A stretch of DNA of 64,000 nt from Adenophora triphylla var. japonica (taxonomy: Eukaryota > Streptophyta > Magnoliopsida > Asterales > Campanulaceae): the NCBI GenBank assembly GCA_022495995.1, contig JAFEMH010000738.1, positions 245,001 through 309,000 of the forward strand, written 5' to 3'. Both the position numbers and the translations under genes were made by a program. Numbering within the stretch: position 1 is the stretch's first letter; each line of letters opens with the position of its first letter. Shown here in pieces: positions 1-11,885 of the stretch. The notes under the pieces are model-generated. The model had not been told where the DNA came from and made no database searches. It worked only from the letters and a program-made list of their open reading frames with translations.

Positions 1-842
1 CTTTGATGAGGAGCTTCTCACAAGAAATTCTTAACCACTAGAACCATCAACTGGTTGATTATCTATCTTACTATTTTTAGGTTAATTACATATATACTTC
101 TTTCTCATGTTATTTAGTGTAGTTCTTTCCACCTTTAGGTTAATTACATTCAATTTCTCTCTGATGATCTTTAGGGTGGATTCTTTTTATGAAAACTATG
201 AATTTTATTAGTGTTTTCTTGCAATGAAATTGCATTTTACCGAATGCCTTTTATCAGAAAATGAGGTTGCATGAAGGCTAAAGGGGTACTTTATCTTTGA
301 TTAATTGTTTACACATGCTCAACTCCAAGTATATTACCATATCCTTTGATTGTTAGACTTTTCAAGAAAGGAGTATATATATGTATAGTATCAAGGATCT
401 AAGTCAAAGAACCAGGGAAAACAAAAGCATGATTTGGGTTTGAAAGAACCACATGGATTGAGATATGTGAGCAAAATTCATGATCAAATAACAAAAAGGA
501 AAATACAACAATCAGTAAAAATGGGTTGATAAAAGCTACAGAAGTCTTATGTTCTTGGCTCATCCTCCTCTCTCCCACTTTTTTCTTGGTTAGCGATTTT
601 GGAATTTCAATGATTTTAACCTAACCATTTTGGAAATGGGACAACAAAAATGGCAAATGGGAACATCTTTATGGGATGGAGGGAGTATATTAGATAGGAA
701 AGAGTTTACAATCAGAGAGCAGTTGACGACTAATGATAATACGTTAATTACTTCTAAACTGTTAATATATTATGAAATCCAATAATTATTAACATCCCAA
801 TTTTGTTTCATCCGTCGATTAAATTGAGTGTACGTATAATAT
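1..842. other. AT-rich stretch, no gene recognised
   Basis: No convincing coding region on either strand. The CACTA element starts being recognisable only at 843, and no CACTA-type terminal repeat was found here, so this may be flank or the decayed left end of that element. A single Stowaway-type end is noted separately. Confidence 0.5.
673..687. repeat. Stowaway-like MITE terminus, one end only
   Basis: The sequence GGGATGGAGGGAGTA matches the inner-to-outer reading of a Stowaway (Tc1/mariner MITE) terminal repeat, followed by the expected TA. A partner CTCCCTCC end was not found upstream, so this is a truncated or decayed copy. Confidence 0.4.
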
Positions 843-3800
843 ATGGATTGCAATGCAGGAGTGATGTCTGTTAATGATGATCGTAGTTGGATGTACAAGC
901 GGAAGTTGCCGAATCATAGCAGTATCAATCCTGAGTTTATAAGAGGGTTGATGGGGTTTATTGAATTTGCTCAATCAAATAAAACCAGTCACATGGATAA
1001 AGATGGTAAGATTAGGTGTCCATGCACAATCTGTTGTAATGTCAAGTATCTAAGCTTGATCGATACTCAGAAACATCTTTTGCATAACGGGTTTGAAGTT
1101 GGGTACAAACGGTGGACCCATCATGGTGAGCTGAGGTTGCGCACAAATGTTGCGAATAATCCCCCCGGGAATATTCATGTACCTCCCGAACCCGAACCTA
1201 TTATTCAGGACAATGAAGAACCACCTTTGAATATGGAAGATATGGTTAGGGATGCAAATGGCCCTTCCTTCGATTGGTCGTAGAACCAACAAAGAAGAAC
1301 CAACCCTCGCAGCCCAAGAAATTTATTGATGCTATGGACTCGCAAAAGAGAAGGTCTATCCAGTTGCGAGATCAGTTGTGTTGGAGGCCGTGGCCGAGCT
1401 CCTTAACATAAAGGCTGATTGCTATATTAGCCAGTCTGCTTATAATCGTATCATGAAAGCAATTAAGCGGATGTTGCCGAAAGAGAATAAGATGGTTACA
1501 AACTTTTATGAGACAAAGAAGTTGTTGGGCAGATTGGGCTATGTTATGAAAAGATTGATGTGTGTAAGAATGACTGCATGCTATTCTACAAGGAAGATTC
1601 ACAGAAGACAGAGTGTTCAATTTGCGGACAAAGTAGATATAAGCCAAATCGGAGGGGGAGTTCAAAACACAAGAAAAATAGACCACATAAGCATTTGCGT
1701 TACATGCCGTTGATTCCAAGACTGCAACGCCTCTACGCGTCTAAATCTACTGCAGAGGCAATGCGTTGGCATAAGGAAAGTTTGCGTGAAGAGGGTGTAT
1801 TGATTCATCCCAGTGATGGGGAGGCATGGAAACACTTTGATGAGACTTATCCTGACTTTGCGTCTGAAGCAAGAAATATACGGTTATGCATCTGCTCTGA
1901 TGGTTTCAATCTGTTTGGTCCTGGGGCAAAATCTTACTCCTGTTGACCGGTTATAGCCACTGTCTACAATCTTCCGCCCTGGTTGTGTATGAGTGATCCC
2001 TACATGTTCTTGTCGTTATTCATCCCCGGCCCAAACAGCCCTGGGAGGAACATTGACGTCTATCTCCGACCTTTGATGGACGAATTGAAGCAGCTTTGGG
2101 AGGATGGGGTCGAAACATGGGATGCTTTCAAGCGAGAGAATTTCAGCATGAAGGATGCGTTGATGTGGACAGTTAATGACTTCCCTGCATATGGGATGTT
2201 ATCGGGTTGGAGCACCCACAGGAAGTTGGCCTGTCCGTATTGTATGAGTGACACAAAGTCTTTCACGCTCACGCACTCTGGAAAACCATGTTGGTTCGAT
2301 TGCCATAGACAATTTCTTTCGGAGGACCACCCATTCAGGACCCAGAAGAATGCGTTTAAAGAGAACAAGATTGACCATGATGAGGCCCCGATTCGTTTAA
2401 GTGGTGACACGGTCTATGAGAAGGTATCTACATTGCCCGATCCTCGGTGGGGGAAAAAGTTTTCGAAGACCAAAATACAAGGGTTTGGGACTACCCATAA
2501 CTGGATCAAGAGGAGTATATTTTGGGAGCTGGCATATTGGAAAACAAATCTCATTCGACATAACCTTGACGTGATGCACATTGAGAAGAATATATTCGAT
2601 AATGTTTTTAACACGTTGATGGATTTCAAGAGAACAACTAAAGACAACGAAAAAGCTCGCCTGGACCTTAAGGAAATCTGTAAGCGCCCGGCCTTAGACT
2701 TGGTATACGTCAATGGTAAACCAGTTATACCGATGGCTCAATACGTGCTTACAAATGAAAAGAAGCTCCTCCTCCTGAAATGGCTCAAGGATTTAAGGCT
2801 TCCAGATGGTTACGCGTCTAACATTGATAACTATGTCAATGTAGAGGAGGGGAAAGTGCAGGGTTTGAAGAGTCACGATTGCCACGTTTTGCTGGATAGG
2901 CTACTTCCGATTGCTCTCAGGGGTCTCTTGCCTGACAATATCTGGGTGGCGTTAATAGAGTTAAGTGAGTTTTTCCGAGCGTTAACATTGACCACACTGC
3001 GTGTTGATCACATGAAAAAGCTTGAGGAGAGCATCGTAGTGACTTTGTGAAAACTTGAGAAGATATTTCCTCCTTCATTCTTTAATTCTATGGAGCATTT
3101 ACCGGTCCACTTGGCATACGAAGCTAGAATCGGTGGTCCAGTTCAATACAGATGGATGTATCCATTTGAGAGGTAATTGAATTTATTCTATTTCTAAATA
3201 ATTTGAGCGTTAACAATATACCTTCTTTAACATTATTTATGTTTTAATCTACGAGTGACTTTTAGGTATCTAGGCCAATTGAAAAGGAAGATGAGCAATA
3301 GGGCCATGGTCGAGGCCTCAATTTCAGAGGCTGTTATTATAGATGAGATTGTTGTCTTTGTCGGAACATATTTTTCTCCTGATGTTGATACGAGATTGAC
3401 TAGGGTTGGCCGCAATTACGATGGTGGTTGTCCGTCTAAGGAAAACATCTCTGTATTTTCATCCCCTGGTCGGTTCCTCGGCAAATGGGTTGGTAGGCGT
3501 ACGTTAACCGCTAAAGAGTTTGCCGCGGTCGAAACGTATGTTCTTCTTAACTGCGACGAGGTTGGGGAATATATCAAGTAAGTCATTGATGTTATGTTTA
3601 TGCCTCGTCGATTGAATTATGCATGTTTAATTACCTGCATATGAAATGCCTTGTTTAACCCTATTTCAGAATGTTTGAAGATTTAGCTCAGGATTTATCT
3701 CCAGAACTCATCGCAACTAGGACAGAAAGAGAATTTCCAAACTGGCTAAGGAAATATGTAAATATTTCGTTTCATTCAAATTTATTCTATACACTTCTTT

Positions 3801-4658
3801 AAACATTCAATCTTAAAATTGTATTAAATTGGTTACAATATTGTCTTATAGATAGCTGAACATCCGGGTGATGCCAAAGCTGCGAGGTTAAGACATTTAG
3901 CATCATCTCCGTACTTGAACGTTAATTTATACAACGGTTATTTCGTGAATGGCTATGTGTTTCATACCAAAGCTTACGGGGGCTCTAAATTAACTTGGAA
4001 TAGCGGTGTGAAGCTTAAAGGAAACCTTGATTATTATGGCGTCCTGAAAGAAGTAGTCGAGGTGGAGTATTTGGGTAGAAACAGTGTTGTCTTGTTCAAT
4101 TGTGATTGGCGAGATGCTGTGCGAGGTGTTAAGAAGCACGCCATATTTGACCTCATCGATGTAAAGGACTCGTCCAGATATAATGGCGACGACGTCTTCA
4201 TCTTAGCATCTCAAGCACAACAGGTATACATGAATCCCTACCCTCGTCCGCGACCCGACGGATGGTGGGCTGTCTGGATGACCAAGGCTAGGAGCATGAT
4301 TGACAACCTACCCTCGTCGACAACTACAGAGTCTTCATTAGAAACACCCTATCAAGAGGATGAAATGCCAGTGCCACCTAACGTTTCATCAGCTAATCAT
4401 ACATTAGATGATGTCACTCATATTCCTCAAAATGTTGATGAACCTGAGGAGGATATCTTACCAGTGAATTTGCCAACTCCTCCGCCTCGTTCAGGTCATC
4501 TCGCGCACATTGATATTGATGAATCAGAGGAAGAGGAAGAGGAAGAGGAAGAGGAAGAGGAACCAGAGTTTGATTCATCAGAGTCCGAAGACGAAGATGA
4601 AGAACTCGAGTTTTGTAGTAATTCAGAGTCCAGTGATGATGATGGGGACGAAGATTAA
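843..4658 (+). pseudogene. CACTA transposase (TNPD-like), decayed, multi-exon
   Basis: This is the transposase of the CACTA element, which would bind and cut the element ends. In order I see a Transpos_assoc-type domain near 880-1130 (CPCTICCN zinc-like cysteines), a Transposase_21 core from about 1560 to 2700 (SKHKKNRPHKHLRY, then the PGPNSPGRNIDVYL segment), a DUF4218 region from about 2850 to 3560, and a DUF4216 region at about 4050-4220, ending in an acidic tail with a run of glutamates at 4528-4560. Introns with GT-AG borders are visible at 3174-3265, 3578-3669 and 3758-3851. It is broken: a frameshift near 1280-1380, a one-base loss near 1550, and in-frame TGA codons at 1944 (expected Trp in the PV motif context) and 3048. 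The splice sites are intact, so decay is fairly recent. Confidence 0.85.
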
Positions 4659-4878
4659 TAATAGTTTAAAGTTTTATATGTATTGTGAATGCTTTAGATT
4701 ATTAGAACTTTAAAGTTTTATATGTATTGTGAATGCTTTATATTATTAATAGTTTAAAGTTTTATATGTATTATGAATGCTTTAGATTATTAGAACTTTA
4801 AGGTTTTAGATGTATTGTGAATATATTGTTTCCTATTGTTAAAGTTGTATATTTTAATATTTTTACTGTAATACAGAT

Positions 4879-6666
4879 ATGAGTTCTAGTAGAAAGGGAA
4901 AGGGTAAGAAGACTAAGCCCATCTACACATCTATTACTGGGACGCAACCGTCCCGATCCGGTAGTGATGATGTCGACCCTTCACGCAGTAGTACTAGCTC
5001 CACCTTTGGGGCCGATACTCAGACTACTGTCGATATTGAGGGGAGGATATTTGTCCGGATATCGTCACATTATGACCAGTAAGTAACTCTTCATTAATTT
5101 GATATAAGTTGGTTCCTTTTTGTTTTATATATAATTCATTATTTAAGTTAAAATGTTATTGTATAAATATACTTGGCAGGTTTGTAGGGGGATACCCTAC
5201 CACAGGGACTAAGATCGGGCAATATTGGCGGTCTCGGAAAATGACCGAGTATTGGCCCAACTGGAAATCATTGCCACCGAGGCAGAAGGAGGATGCGTGG
5301 GAGGAGTTTAAGGTAATGTGTTAATGGTTTTTATTTAAAACTTAAATATTAGTTTGTTATTAAAATGTTATGATTAATAATGATTATACTCTTTTAGTTT
5401 TGTAATGTTATCATTATATGTTGTAGGATAAATATTATTGGGCGCCGGAAATCGACGAGGCGACGACTAGATATGTTTTCGATATACAGCCTCACAAGCT
5501 ATTTAGGGATTTTATTGGTAACATATTTATCTATCCTTAATTAGTTTAATTAACAATGATTATACTCTTTTAATTTTATAATGTCATCATTATATATTTA
5601 CGAGATATTCATATTTTTTATAGGTACCACGAAGAGAAATTATTATACTAATCGGCTCGCGGCGGGACAACAGCCCTCGACACCTACTTGGATGACCGAG
5701 GAGGTGTTTCGTCAATTTTGCGAATATTGGGGGTCGGATGCGGCGAAGGCTATATCCAATCAGGCCAAGGCCAATAGAGCAGGCTCCTCGGGGTCGGCGG
5801 CGATGCATACCATGGGGACGATCCCGATCGCCGAGCATCACGACCGCATGGTATGTATGTTAGTTTAAATGTAGTAGTGTATGGATGCTTTTAAATAGGT
5901 TTATGTACGTATGTTAGCTGGGAGCCATGTTGATGCTATGAAATCCATGGTTTTAGTGTAAATGCAGTGTATGCATACTTTTAAATCAGTTTAAATGTTG
6001 CATTTATACAATTTCAAAGTAATAATCTCGCTTATTTTATTTATAGGAAAGGGAGTATGGCCAGAATATCAGTTTTGTGGATGTTTACGCTAGCACCCAT
6101 CTTCGGAATCCTACATCACCCGATCAACCTCCGCAATGGGTTGACGATCGCTCTGCTAATGCCTTTGTAAGTAAACTATCATTAAATGACTTGATTTTGA
6201 ATATGTAAATTTATTTATGTACCTTACATTGTGTATATGATTATAATTGTTTGTTTTATTTTGACAGACTGCAGATCAAGCCGCCGTTGCTCCCGAAGGA
6301 ACGCCTCCCGGCGAGCCCATCCCCTTCGTGCCTGATGTTTGGCACTCGGTCACCTCTGAGGGACATCCAAAGAGAGGAGCCCGAGTGTTAGGGATGGGGG
6401 ATTACGGGCGGCAATGCCCGTCGACGTCGACCGGCCGTCGGCGAAATGTTGCCCCGACCACGTTTCATGATCCGAGGGTCGACGCCCAGGCTGCGTTGGA
6501 TGAGGAGAGACGTGAGCGGGCAAAGCTTGCGGAGGCTTTGGCGGTTCAGACGCAGATGCAGGAGGAGACTGATCGGCGTCATGCAGAGACTGAAAGACAA
6601 TTGGCGCTGTTGATGGCTCGTTTCGACCAGGACCCCCAGGGTAATTTCCGGCCTCCCCCGAGTTGA
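4879..6666 (+). CDS. Second CACTA gene, Transposase_24-like protein, six exons
   Basis: The exons 4879-5078, 5180-5312, 5427-5517, 5624-5850, 6047-6166 and 6268-6666 join without a stop into a protein of 389 residues; every intron has GT-AG ends and the phases agree. The protein has a Ser/Thr-rich start, then a segment like the plant Transposase_24 (Ptta/En/Spm) family (WPNWKSLPPRQKEDAWEEF, then KYYWAPEID, RNYYTNRLAAG, and WMTEEVFRQFCEYWGS), and a C-terminal heptad-like Glu/Arg/Ala coiled coil at about residues 320-370. In CACTA elements the second protein is thought to bind subterminal repeats, which here lie immediately downstream. Unlike the transposase next to it, this frame is intact. 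The family name is from motif recognition, not a search. Confidence 0.75.
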
Positions 6667-6944
6667 TATTTGAGATATTTGGCGCTGTTGATGGCTCGTT
6701 TAGACTTGTTTGTACTATTTTATACTTGTTTGTAAACATTTGAGATATTTTGTACCCGCGGGAGCCCCTCCCCCCCTCCCCCCCTCTCCCCCCTATTTGG
6801 TACGGTGATATTTAGTCTTTATTTGGTACGCTGATATTTGATTTTTAGTTTTTATAGTTTTAGTTTTATAAATTGAATTGTTATATCAGGTACAAAAAAT
6901 TTTGGTTTATTGATATTTTAAATTATTTTTTTTAATTTATTTCA

Positions 6945-7585
6945 GAATCAGCGACGGAATATTCCGTCGCTGATATTAATTTATTTCAATTAATTTTAAT
7001 TACAGCGAAGGAAATTTCCGGCGCTATATTAATTAATTTTAATTTAATTTTTGATTATAGCGGCGGAAATTTCCGTCGCTGTAATAAAAATTAAATTAAA
7101 ATTAATTAATATAGCGGCGGAAATTACCGTCCCTGTAATTATTTTATTTTTATTTAATTTTGAATTTCAGCGGCGTAAATTTCCGTCGCTGTAATAAAAA
7201 TTAAATTAAATTAAAATAATTTCAGCGACGGTAATTTCCGCCGCTGAAATTAATTAATTTTAATTTAATTTTTATTACAGCGACGGAAATTTCCGCCGCT
7301 GAAATTAATTTAATTTAATTAATTTTTATTACAGCGACGGAAATTTCCGCCGCTGAAATGAAAATTTAATTAAATTAAATTGATTTAACGGCGGAAATTT
7401 CCGTCGCTGGAATCATTAAATCACCGGCGGAATTAAATTCCGTCGGTAAAATCAAAAAATAGCGGCGGAAATTGACCCGTCGGAGCACTGCGACGGAATG
7501 ACCACCGACGGAATTTTTCCGCCGGTGTTTATATTTAGCGACGGAAATTTAATTTTAGCGACGGAAATTTTCGTCGCTAAAACAC
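6945..7585. repeat. Palindromic subterminal repeat array of the CACTA element
   Basis: About ten copies of a 22-24 bp palindrome of the form AGCGACGGAAATTTCCGTCGCT occur at roughly 50-55 bp spacing (near 6950, 7003, 7058, 7112, 7170, 7222, 7278, 7332, 7388, 7423, 7461 and 7553), separated by AT-rich linkers built from AATTAATTTTAATTTAATTT. Copies alternate GAC/GGC in the arms. Subterminal repeats are the DNA-binding sites of CACTA proteins in characterised elements. Confidence 0.85.
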
Positions 7586-7600
7586 CTTTTTCTGGTAGTG
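7585..7600 (-). repeat. Right terminal inverted repeat of the CACTA element
   Basis: Read on the minus strand this is CACTACCAGAAAAAGG. CACTA elements make 3-bp target duplications, so TCC at 7601-7603 would be the right copy; the left copy could not be located. Confidence 0.85.
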
Positions 7601-8785
7601 TCCGTTGATATTATGTGACTGATAATAATGGATGTCCTTTTAATTTTCTTATTTTTTACTTTTTCAATTCTCGTCACATTCTCCTCCATGAAATTTCCCT
7701 TTCTACTTTTCACTGCCTTGACTTCACCTTCAAACCGCCAAACCATTTGCAGATCATCACTCCTCGCCTCCTCCCAACCTCACCTCCTTCTTCAAATCTG
7801 ACGACGCCGGCGAGATCATCAAACGACAACATCAACTTGGCGGTTTCCACGACCTCGCTCAACCTAGATCTCGCTCCGCGGCTTCGAATTCTGTGCGACT
7901 TCAAACATGGCGATTTCCACGGCGGCTTTATTTGCTCTAGGCGAGATCCAAGCTTCCCGGAGACATCACCGTTGGTGCCCTCAGTCTGGCGAAATAGATC
8001 TGGGACTTCAATCTCACTCAACTCCGATCTCGCTCCAGCTTCTCTTCTTTCTCCTGCGACCTCGCTCACTGGCGACTTTCGTCCTTGTAGTTTCCCTCTG
8101 TAAGTCCTTCCCTTCCAATTTCCTTTTTGACGATTTCCTTTAATTGTGATTTCAATTTCTGGCGTGTTCAATTTTTAGCGATTTGCTTTGATTTGCGAGT
8201 TCCCTGATTTACGAGCTCCCGATTTGAGAGTTCCCTTTTATGCGATTTTGTTATTTTGCGGTTTCACTTTTCGCGATTTGCTTCTTTGCGATTGGGGTCT
8301 TCTGCAATCTCAATTGACGGCGAGATGAAGGAACTGACGATATGATTTGCCGGCGAGATGAATTGCAGGCTAGATGAATGATTGAATTGGCAAGATGAAC
8401 AATTAGCCTGGCGATTTCGTTTTTTGCGATCTCAGTTATTTACGATCTGGATCAAATTTCCTACTGTTTGCTATCTACTTTTTACTGTTTGCTTTTTACT
8501 GTACAATATACTTTTTGCTTTTTACTGTACGATCTACTTTTTGCTTTTTCCTCTTTCTGGGTCTTCTTTCTTATCATCGTCCCTCCCAAACATCAGCAAT
8601 GGAATCTCTTCCCCTTCTCTTTTGCTGAATGTCAATGGTAGATGTAGGATATCTGAACCTTCTTCTTCGTTCCTGACAATGGAACCACACTGATGCTACA
8701 AAAATTGTGATCACCATGAAATTTCTATCTGGGTGGAGTGAATGGCTGTCCATGGCTCCGAATCTCCGTAGCAATATGTAAAACA
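7601..8785. other. Unannotated stretch right of the CACTA element
   Basis: Reading frames exist on both strands at 7615-8171 but none shows a recognisable domain, and the plus strand is pyrimidine-rich like an untranslated leader. At 8440-8550 there is a short imperfect direct repeat of ACTTTTTGCTTTTTACTGTA units. I cannot assign a function. Confidence 0.4.
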
Positions 8786-9112
8786 TGACACCATTAGGGG
8801 TGGGGGGTCTTTCCCCCCAAAACCCTCCGGTGTGAGAATCATTATATCATTCTTTGTGTATGTAAATGTTGAACCTTTAGAGAGAGGATTTGGGGTTTTA
8901 GGGAGGAAGAGAGAGAGAATGAACCTGAGAGTTAGGCTGGAAAGAGAAGCTCCTTTTATACCTAGGGTGAGAATGGGCCTTTGCCCTAGAGCCCACTAGT
9001 TCGCATGGGTTGCCCTAAGCCCATTTCAGCCCAATTGGGCCTTGTATACCATGTTTGCCATTACCATTTAATCCCATAATATTGGACATTTTTCATATAT
9101 TTATTGTGTCCA
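8786..9112 (-). repeat. Probable minus-strand LTR fragment with promoter
   Basis: The segment starts TGACACC and ends GTGTCCA, i.e. TG...CA with short inverted ends. On the minus strand it has TATAAAAGG (8951-8960) upstream of a pyrimidine-rich leader and a CACCGGAGGG motif near its end, and the bases just outside the right edge read, on the minus strand, as a purine tract (CTTGGGGGCAAAA). This looks like the 3' LTR of a minus-strand element whose body is gone. No target duplication was found. Confidence 0.45.
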
Positions 9113-9295
9113 TTTTGCCCCCAAGACATATCGTATTTTCCGGTGAATATTTTATGATCACATCATTACTTATGCTTGGGATATACTAAAAAAAGGGGGA
9201 CAATAACATTATGATAACCTAAATTTTACCACAAATTGCAATTGATTATCGAATCTATTAAAGTTGTGACTTGATTGCTCAGTTTAGTGAACAAA

Positions 9296-10856
9296 TCTAC
9301 TATATATAATAGCAAAAGTTTTTCAAGCTCCAAGAAAACTTCAAGTGGCACAATATAATTTGCCAATCTTTCCATCATCCACCAATCACAATCATCCATT
9401 TGAAATTCAATTAGTAACTTTTAAAATTTATAGGGGTTAATTTTATACAATAAATTATTTAAAAATTAAAATGGATTGAAGCACAAATAATTGTCTTACA
9501 AAAAGAGCAAAAGCAAAATGAAAAAAACTTTAATAATAAAGAAAGAAAAAAATCTAATGCACAAAAGAAAATCAATATCAATATAAAAACATACGAAAAA
9601 ATAAAATGAAAATAAAAAATGAAAATTAAAATTAAAATTCTAATAATTAAAAAGTGAAAGAAACATTCACAAACATAAAATAAATAGAAAAAAACAAGAA
9701 ATAAAATCAAAATAAAGATAAAAATTTATAAAATTAAAGTTAAAATTAAAATTAAAATCAAAATCAAAATAATAAACACAAACATAAATATAAAAAATAA
9801 ATCCTAATCAAAATAAGTCAAAATAGATTATAAAGAAGTCACTCACAAATCCGAAAAAAAAAGAGTTTGTGAATCTACTATATATAATAGCAAAAGTTTT
9901 TCAAGCTCCTAGAAAACTCCAAGTGGCGTAATATCATTGGCCCATCTTTCCATCATCCACCAATTACAATCATCCATTTGAAATTCAATTAGTAACTTAT
10001 AAAATTTATAGGGGTTGATTTTATACAATAAATTAGTTAAAAAAGAAAATGGATTGAAGCACAAATAATTGTCTTATAAAAAGAGCAAAAGCAAATTGAA
10101 AAAAACTTTAATAATTATGAAAGAAAAAAATCTAATGCACAAAAGAAAATCAATATCAATATAAAAACATACGAAAAAATAAAATGCAAATAAAAAAATA
10201 AAATTAAAATTCTAATAATTAAAAAGTGAAAGAAACATTCACAAACATAAAAGAAATAGAAAAAAGCAAGAAATAAAATCAAAATAAAGACGAAAATTTA
10301 TAAAATAAAAGTTAAAATTAAAATTAAAATCAAAATCAAAATAATAAACACAAACATAAATATAAAAAACAAATCGTAATCAAAATAAGCCAAAAGAGAT
10401 TATAAATAAGTCACTCACAAATAAAAAAAAGGAGTTTGTGAATCTACTATATATAATAGCAAAAGTTTTCAATCTCCTAGAAAACTCCAAGTGACACAAT
10501 ATCATTGGCCAATCTTTTCATCATCCACTAATCACAATCATCTATTTGAAATTCAATTAGTAACTTTTAAAATTTATAGGGGTTGATTTTATACAATAAA
10601 TTAGTTAAAAATGAAAATGGATTGAAGCACAAATAATTGTCTTATAAAAAGAGCAAAAGCAAAATGAAAAAAACTTTAATAATTAAGAAAGAAAAAAATC
10701 TAATGCACAAAAGAAAATCAATATCAATATAAAAACATACGAAAAAAAATGCAAAAAAAAAACGAAAATTAAAATTCTAATAATTAAAAAGTGAAAGAAA
10801 CATTCACAAACATATAAGAAATAAAAAAAAAAGCAAGAAATAAAATAAAAATAAAG
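9296..10856 (+). repeat. Three tandem copies of the Helitron 5' region
   Basis: Units begin at 9296, 9874 and 10443 (periods 578 and 569), each opening with TCTACTATATATAATAGC and running through the same A-rich sequence. The third copy breaks off at about 10856 where the helicase remnant begins. Each unit therefore presents its own potential Helitron 5' terminus. Confidence 0.9.
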
Positions 10857-11060
10857 ACGATAAATGAAAGTCAGGGTCAGTCGCTCGCTGATGTTGGCCT
10901 TTTCCCTCCAAGACCAGTATTTAGTCATTGACAATTATATGTTGCTTTTTCTAGAGTAACTACAAGGAAAGGATTTAAAGTGCTTATATGTAATAGTCAT
11001 GAACAGTCAGATGACACGACTACAAATGTTGTGTACAAAGAAGTTTTCGACAAGTTTTAA
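10857..11060 (+). pseudogene. C-terminal remnant of Helitron helicase
   Basis: One frame reads through the end of the Pif1-like helicase domain typical of Helitron RepHel: INESQGQ, then PPRPVFSH, then QLYVAFSRVT followed by RKGFKVLI, ending with TAA at 11058-11060. This is the motif V/VI region that couples ATP hydrolysis to strand separation. The codon before QLY, normally Gly, is TGA (10929-10931), so the frame is interrupted once. All upstream helicase motifs and the Rep nuclease are missing; the A-rich 5' repeats are joined directly to this tail. The element therefore needs a helper in trans. Confidence 0.85.
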
Positions 11061-11133
11061 TATATTACATAAAATTATCTCATTAATTTTTTGAATTGTA
11101 TTTACATTTAACTTTTATCTTAGTGTTTTATCC

Positions 11134-11163
11134 CCCGTCGAGGACCGACGGGTTACTCACTAG
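11134..11163 (+). other. Helitron 3' hairpin and CTAG end
   Basis: CCCGTCG (11134-11140) pairs perfectly with CGACGGG (11146-11152) around a 5-base loop, followed by TTACTCA and CTAG (11160-11163). This is the replication termination signal of Helitrons. Confidence 0.9.
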
Positions 11164-11301
11164 TGTAATGTAATGTCAAATTGGATGATCAGTTAAAATA
11201 TTAACGAAATAGGTGGCATGTGCAAAACTAGTGACTTTTTAATAGGGCAAATATGTATTTTACAACCGTGATTCTACTCTACGATTCGGATCACCCTAGA
11301 A

Positions 11302-11885
11302 TAGACATGTCCAAACGGTTTCGGTTCCGGTTCTCGATTTTGGAACCGCCGGTTCCCGATTCCCAAATAGCTGGAACCGTATTCGAACCATATTAATCCG
11401 GTTCCCGGTTCCCGGTTCTATCCGCCGGTTCCGGTTTCAACGGTTCCATCACCATCTAACCTTTTTTTTAAATCCAAACCTCTTAAGACAGTAAAGACGC
11501 TAACTAATCTGTTTTTTTCTTTCACTTGGGGAGTATGTTTTTGAAAAGAATGAGAAGTGGACAAAATTTGGTTAGTATATTATTAAAGATAGAATAAAAA
11601 TTCTAACAATATTTTTAGAATTTAAATAAAACAACACTACACTACAAGTACAAATACTAAATAAATGCTAAATAAATGCTAAATATTACATTTAACTTGC
11701 ATTGAGTTTCTGTTCCTGGTTTCGGAACCGCCGGTTTCCGATTCTGCCGGTTCCTCGGTTCCCAATATGGTGGATTCGTATTCGAACCGTTTCAATCCGG
11801 TTCCCGGTTACATTCGGTTTCCAGTTTCGACGGTTCCCGATTCTCGCCGGTTCCATCGATTCCCGATTTTATTTGGACATGTCTA
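11302..11885. mobile_element. Non-autonomous hAT element, 584 bp
   Basis: The 14-bp terminal inverted repeats are perfect (TAGACATGTCCAAA at 11302-11315 and its complement at 11872-11885) and are flanked by an identical 8-bp target duplication CCCTAGAA (11294-11301 and 11886-11893). Next to the ends are many short subterminal repeats of the CGGTTCC / GAACCG type, as in other hAT elements, and the centre is AT-rich. No transposase frame is present. Confidence 0.9.

Larger units (their letters stand above)
843..7600 (+). mobile_element. CACTA (En/Spm) DNA transposon, left end not found
   Basis: Two plus-strand genes of the CACTA superfamily (a TNPD-like transposase and a Transposase_24-like protein) are followed by a dense array of palindromic subterminal repeats and a right terminus whose reverse complement reads CACTACCAGAAAAAGG. 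That is the classic CACTA terminal inverted repeat. The matching left terminus was not seen in 1-842, so the element may be truncated on the left or extend beyond the window. The start given is the first codon of the transposase, not a true boundary. Confidence 0.88.
9296..11163 (+). mobile_element. Helitron with triplicated 5' end
   Basis: The element starts with TC after A (TCTACTATATATAATAG at 9296) and ends with CTAG before T at 11163, eleven bases past a GC-rich hairpin, exactly the A-TC...CTRR-T layout of Helitrons. It also encodes a tail of the Helitron helicase (10857-11060). Internally the 5' end occurs three times. It is too short and broken to be autonomous. Confidence 0.88.

Noticed and set aside
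1..842. Search for the left CACTA terminal repeat
   Set aside because: No CACTACCAG-like sequence was found by eye, so no left boundary is claimed.
7615..8171. Open frames of 150-160 codons on both strands
   Set aside because: No recognisable domain; composition is that of a CT-rich untranslated region.
9459..10934. Open frames on the minus strand with long runs of Phe, Leu and Ile
   Set aside because: They are translations of the A-rich Helitron repeat units and have no domain; low complexity only.
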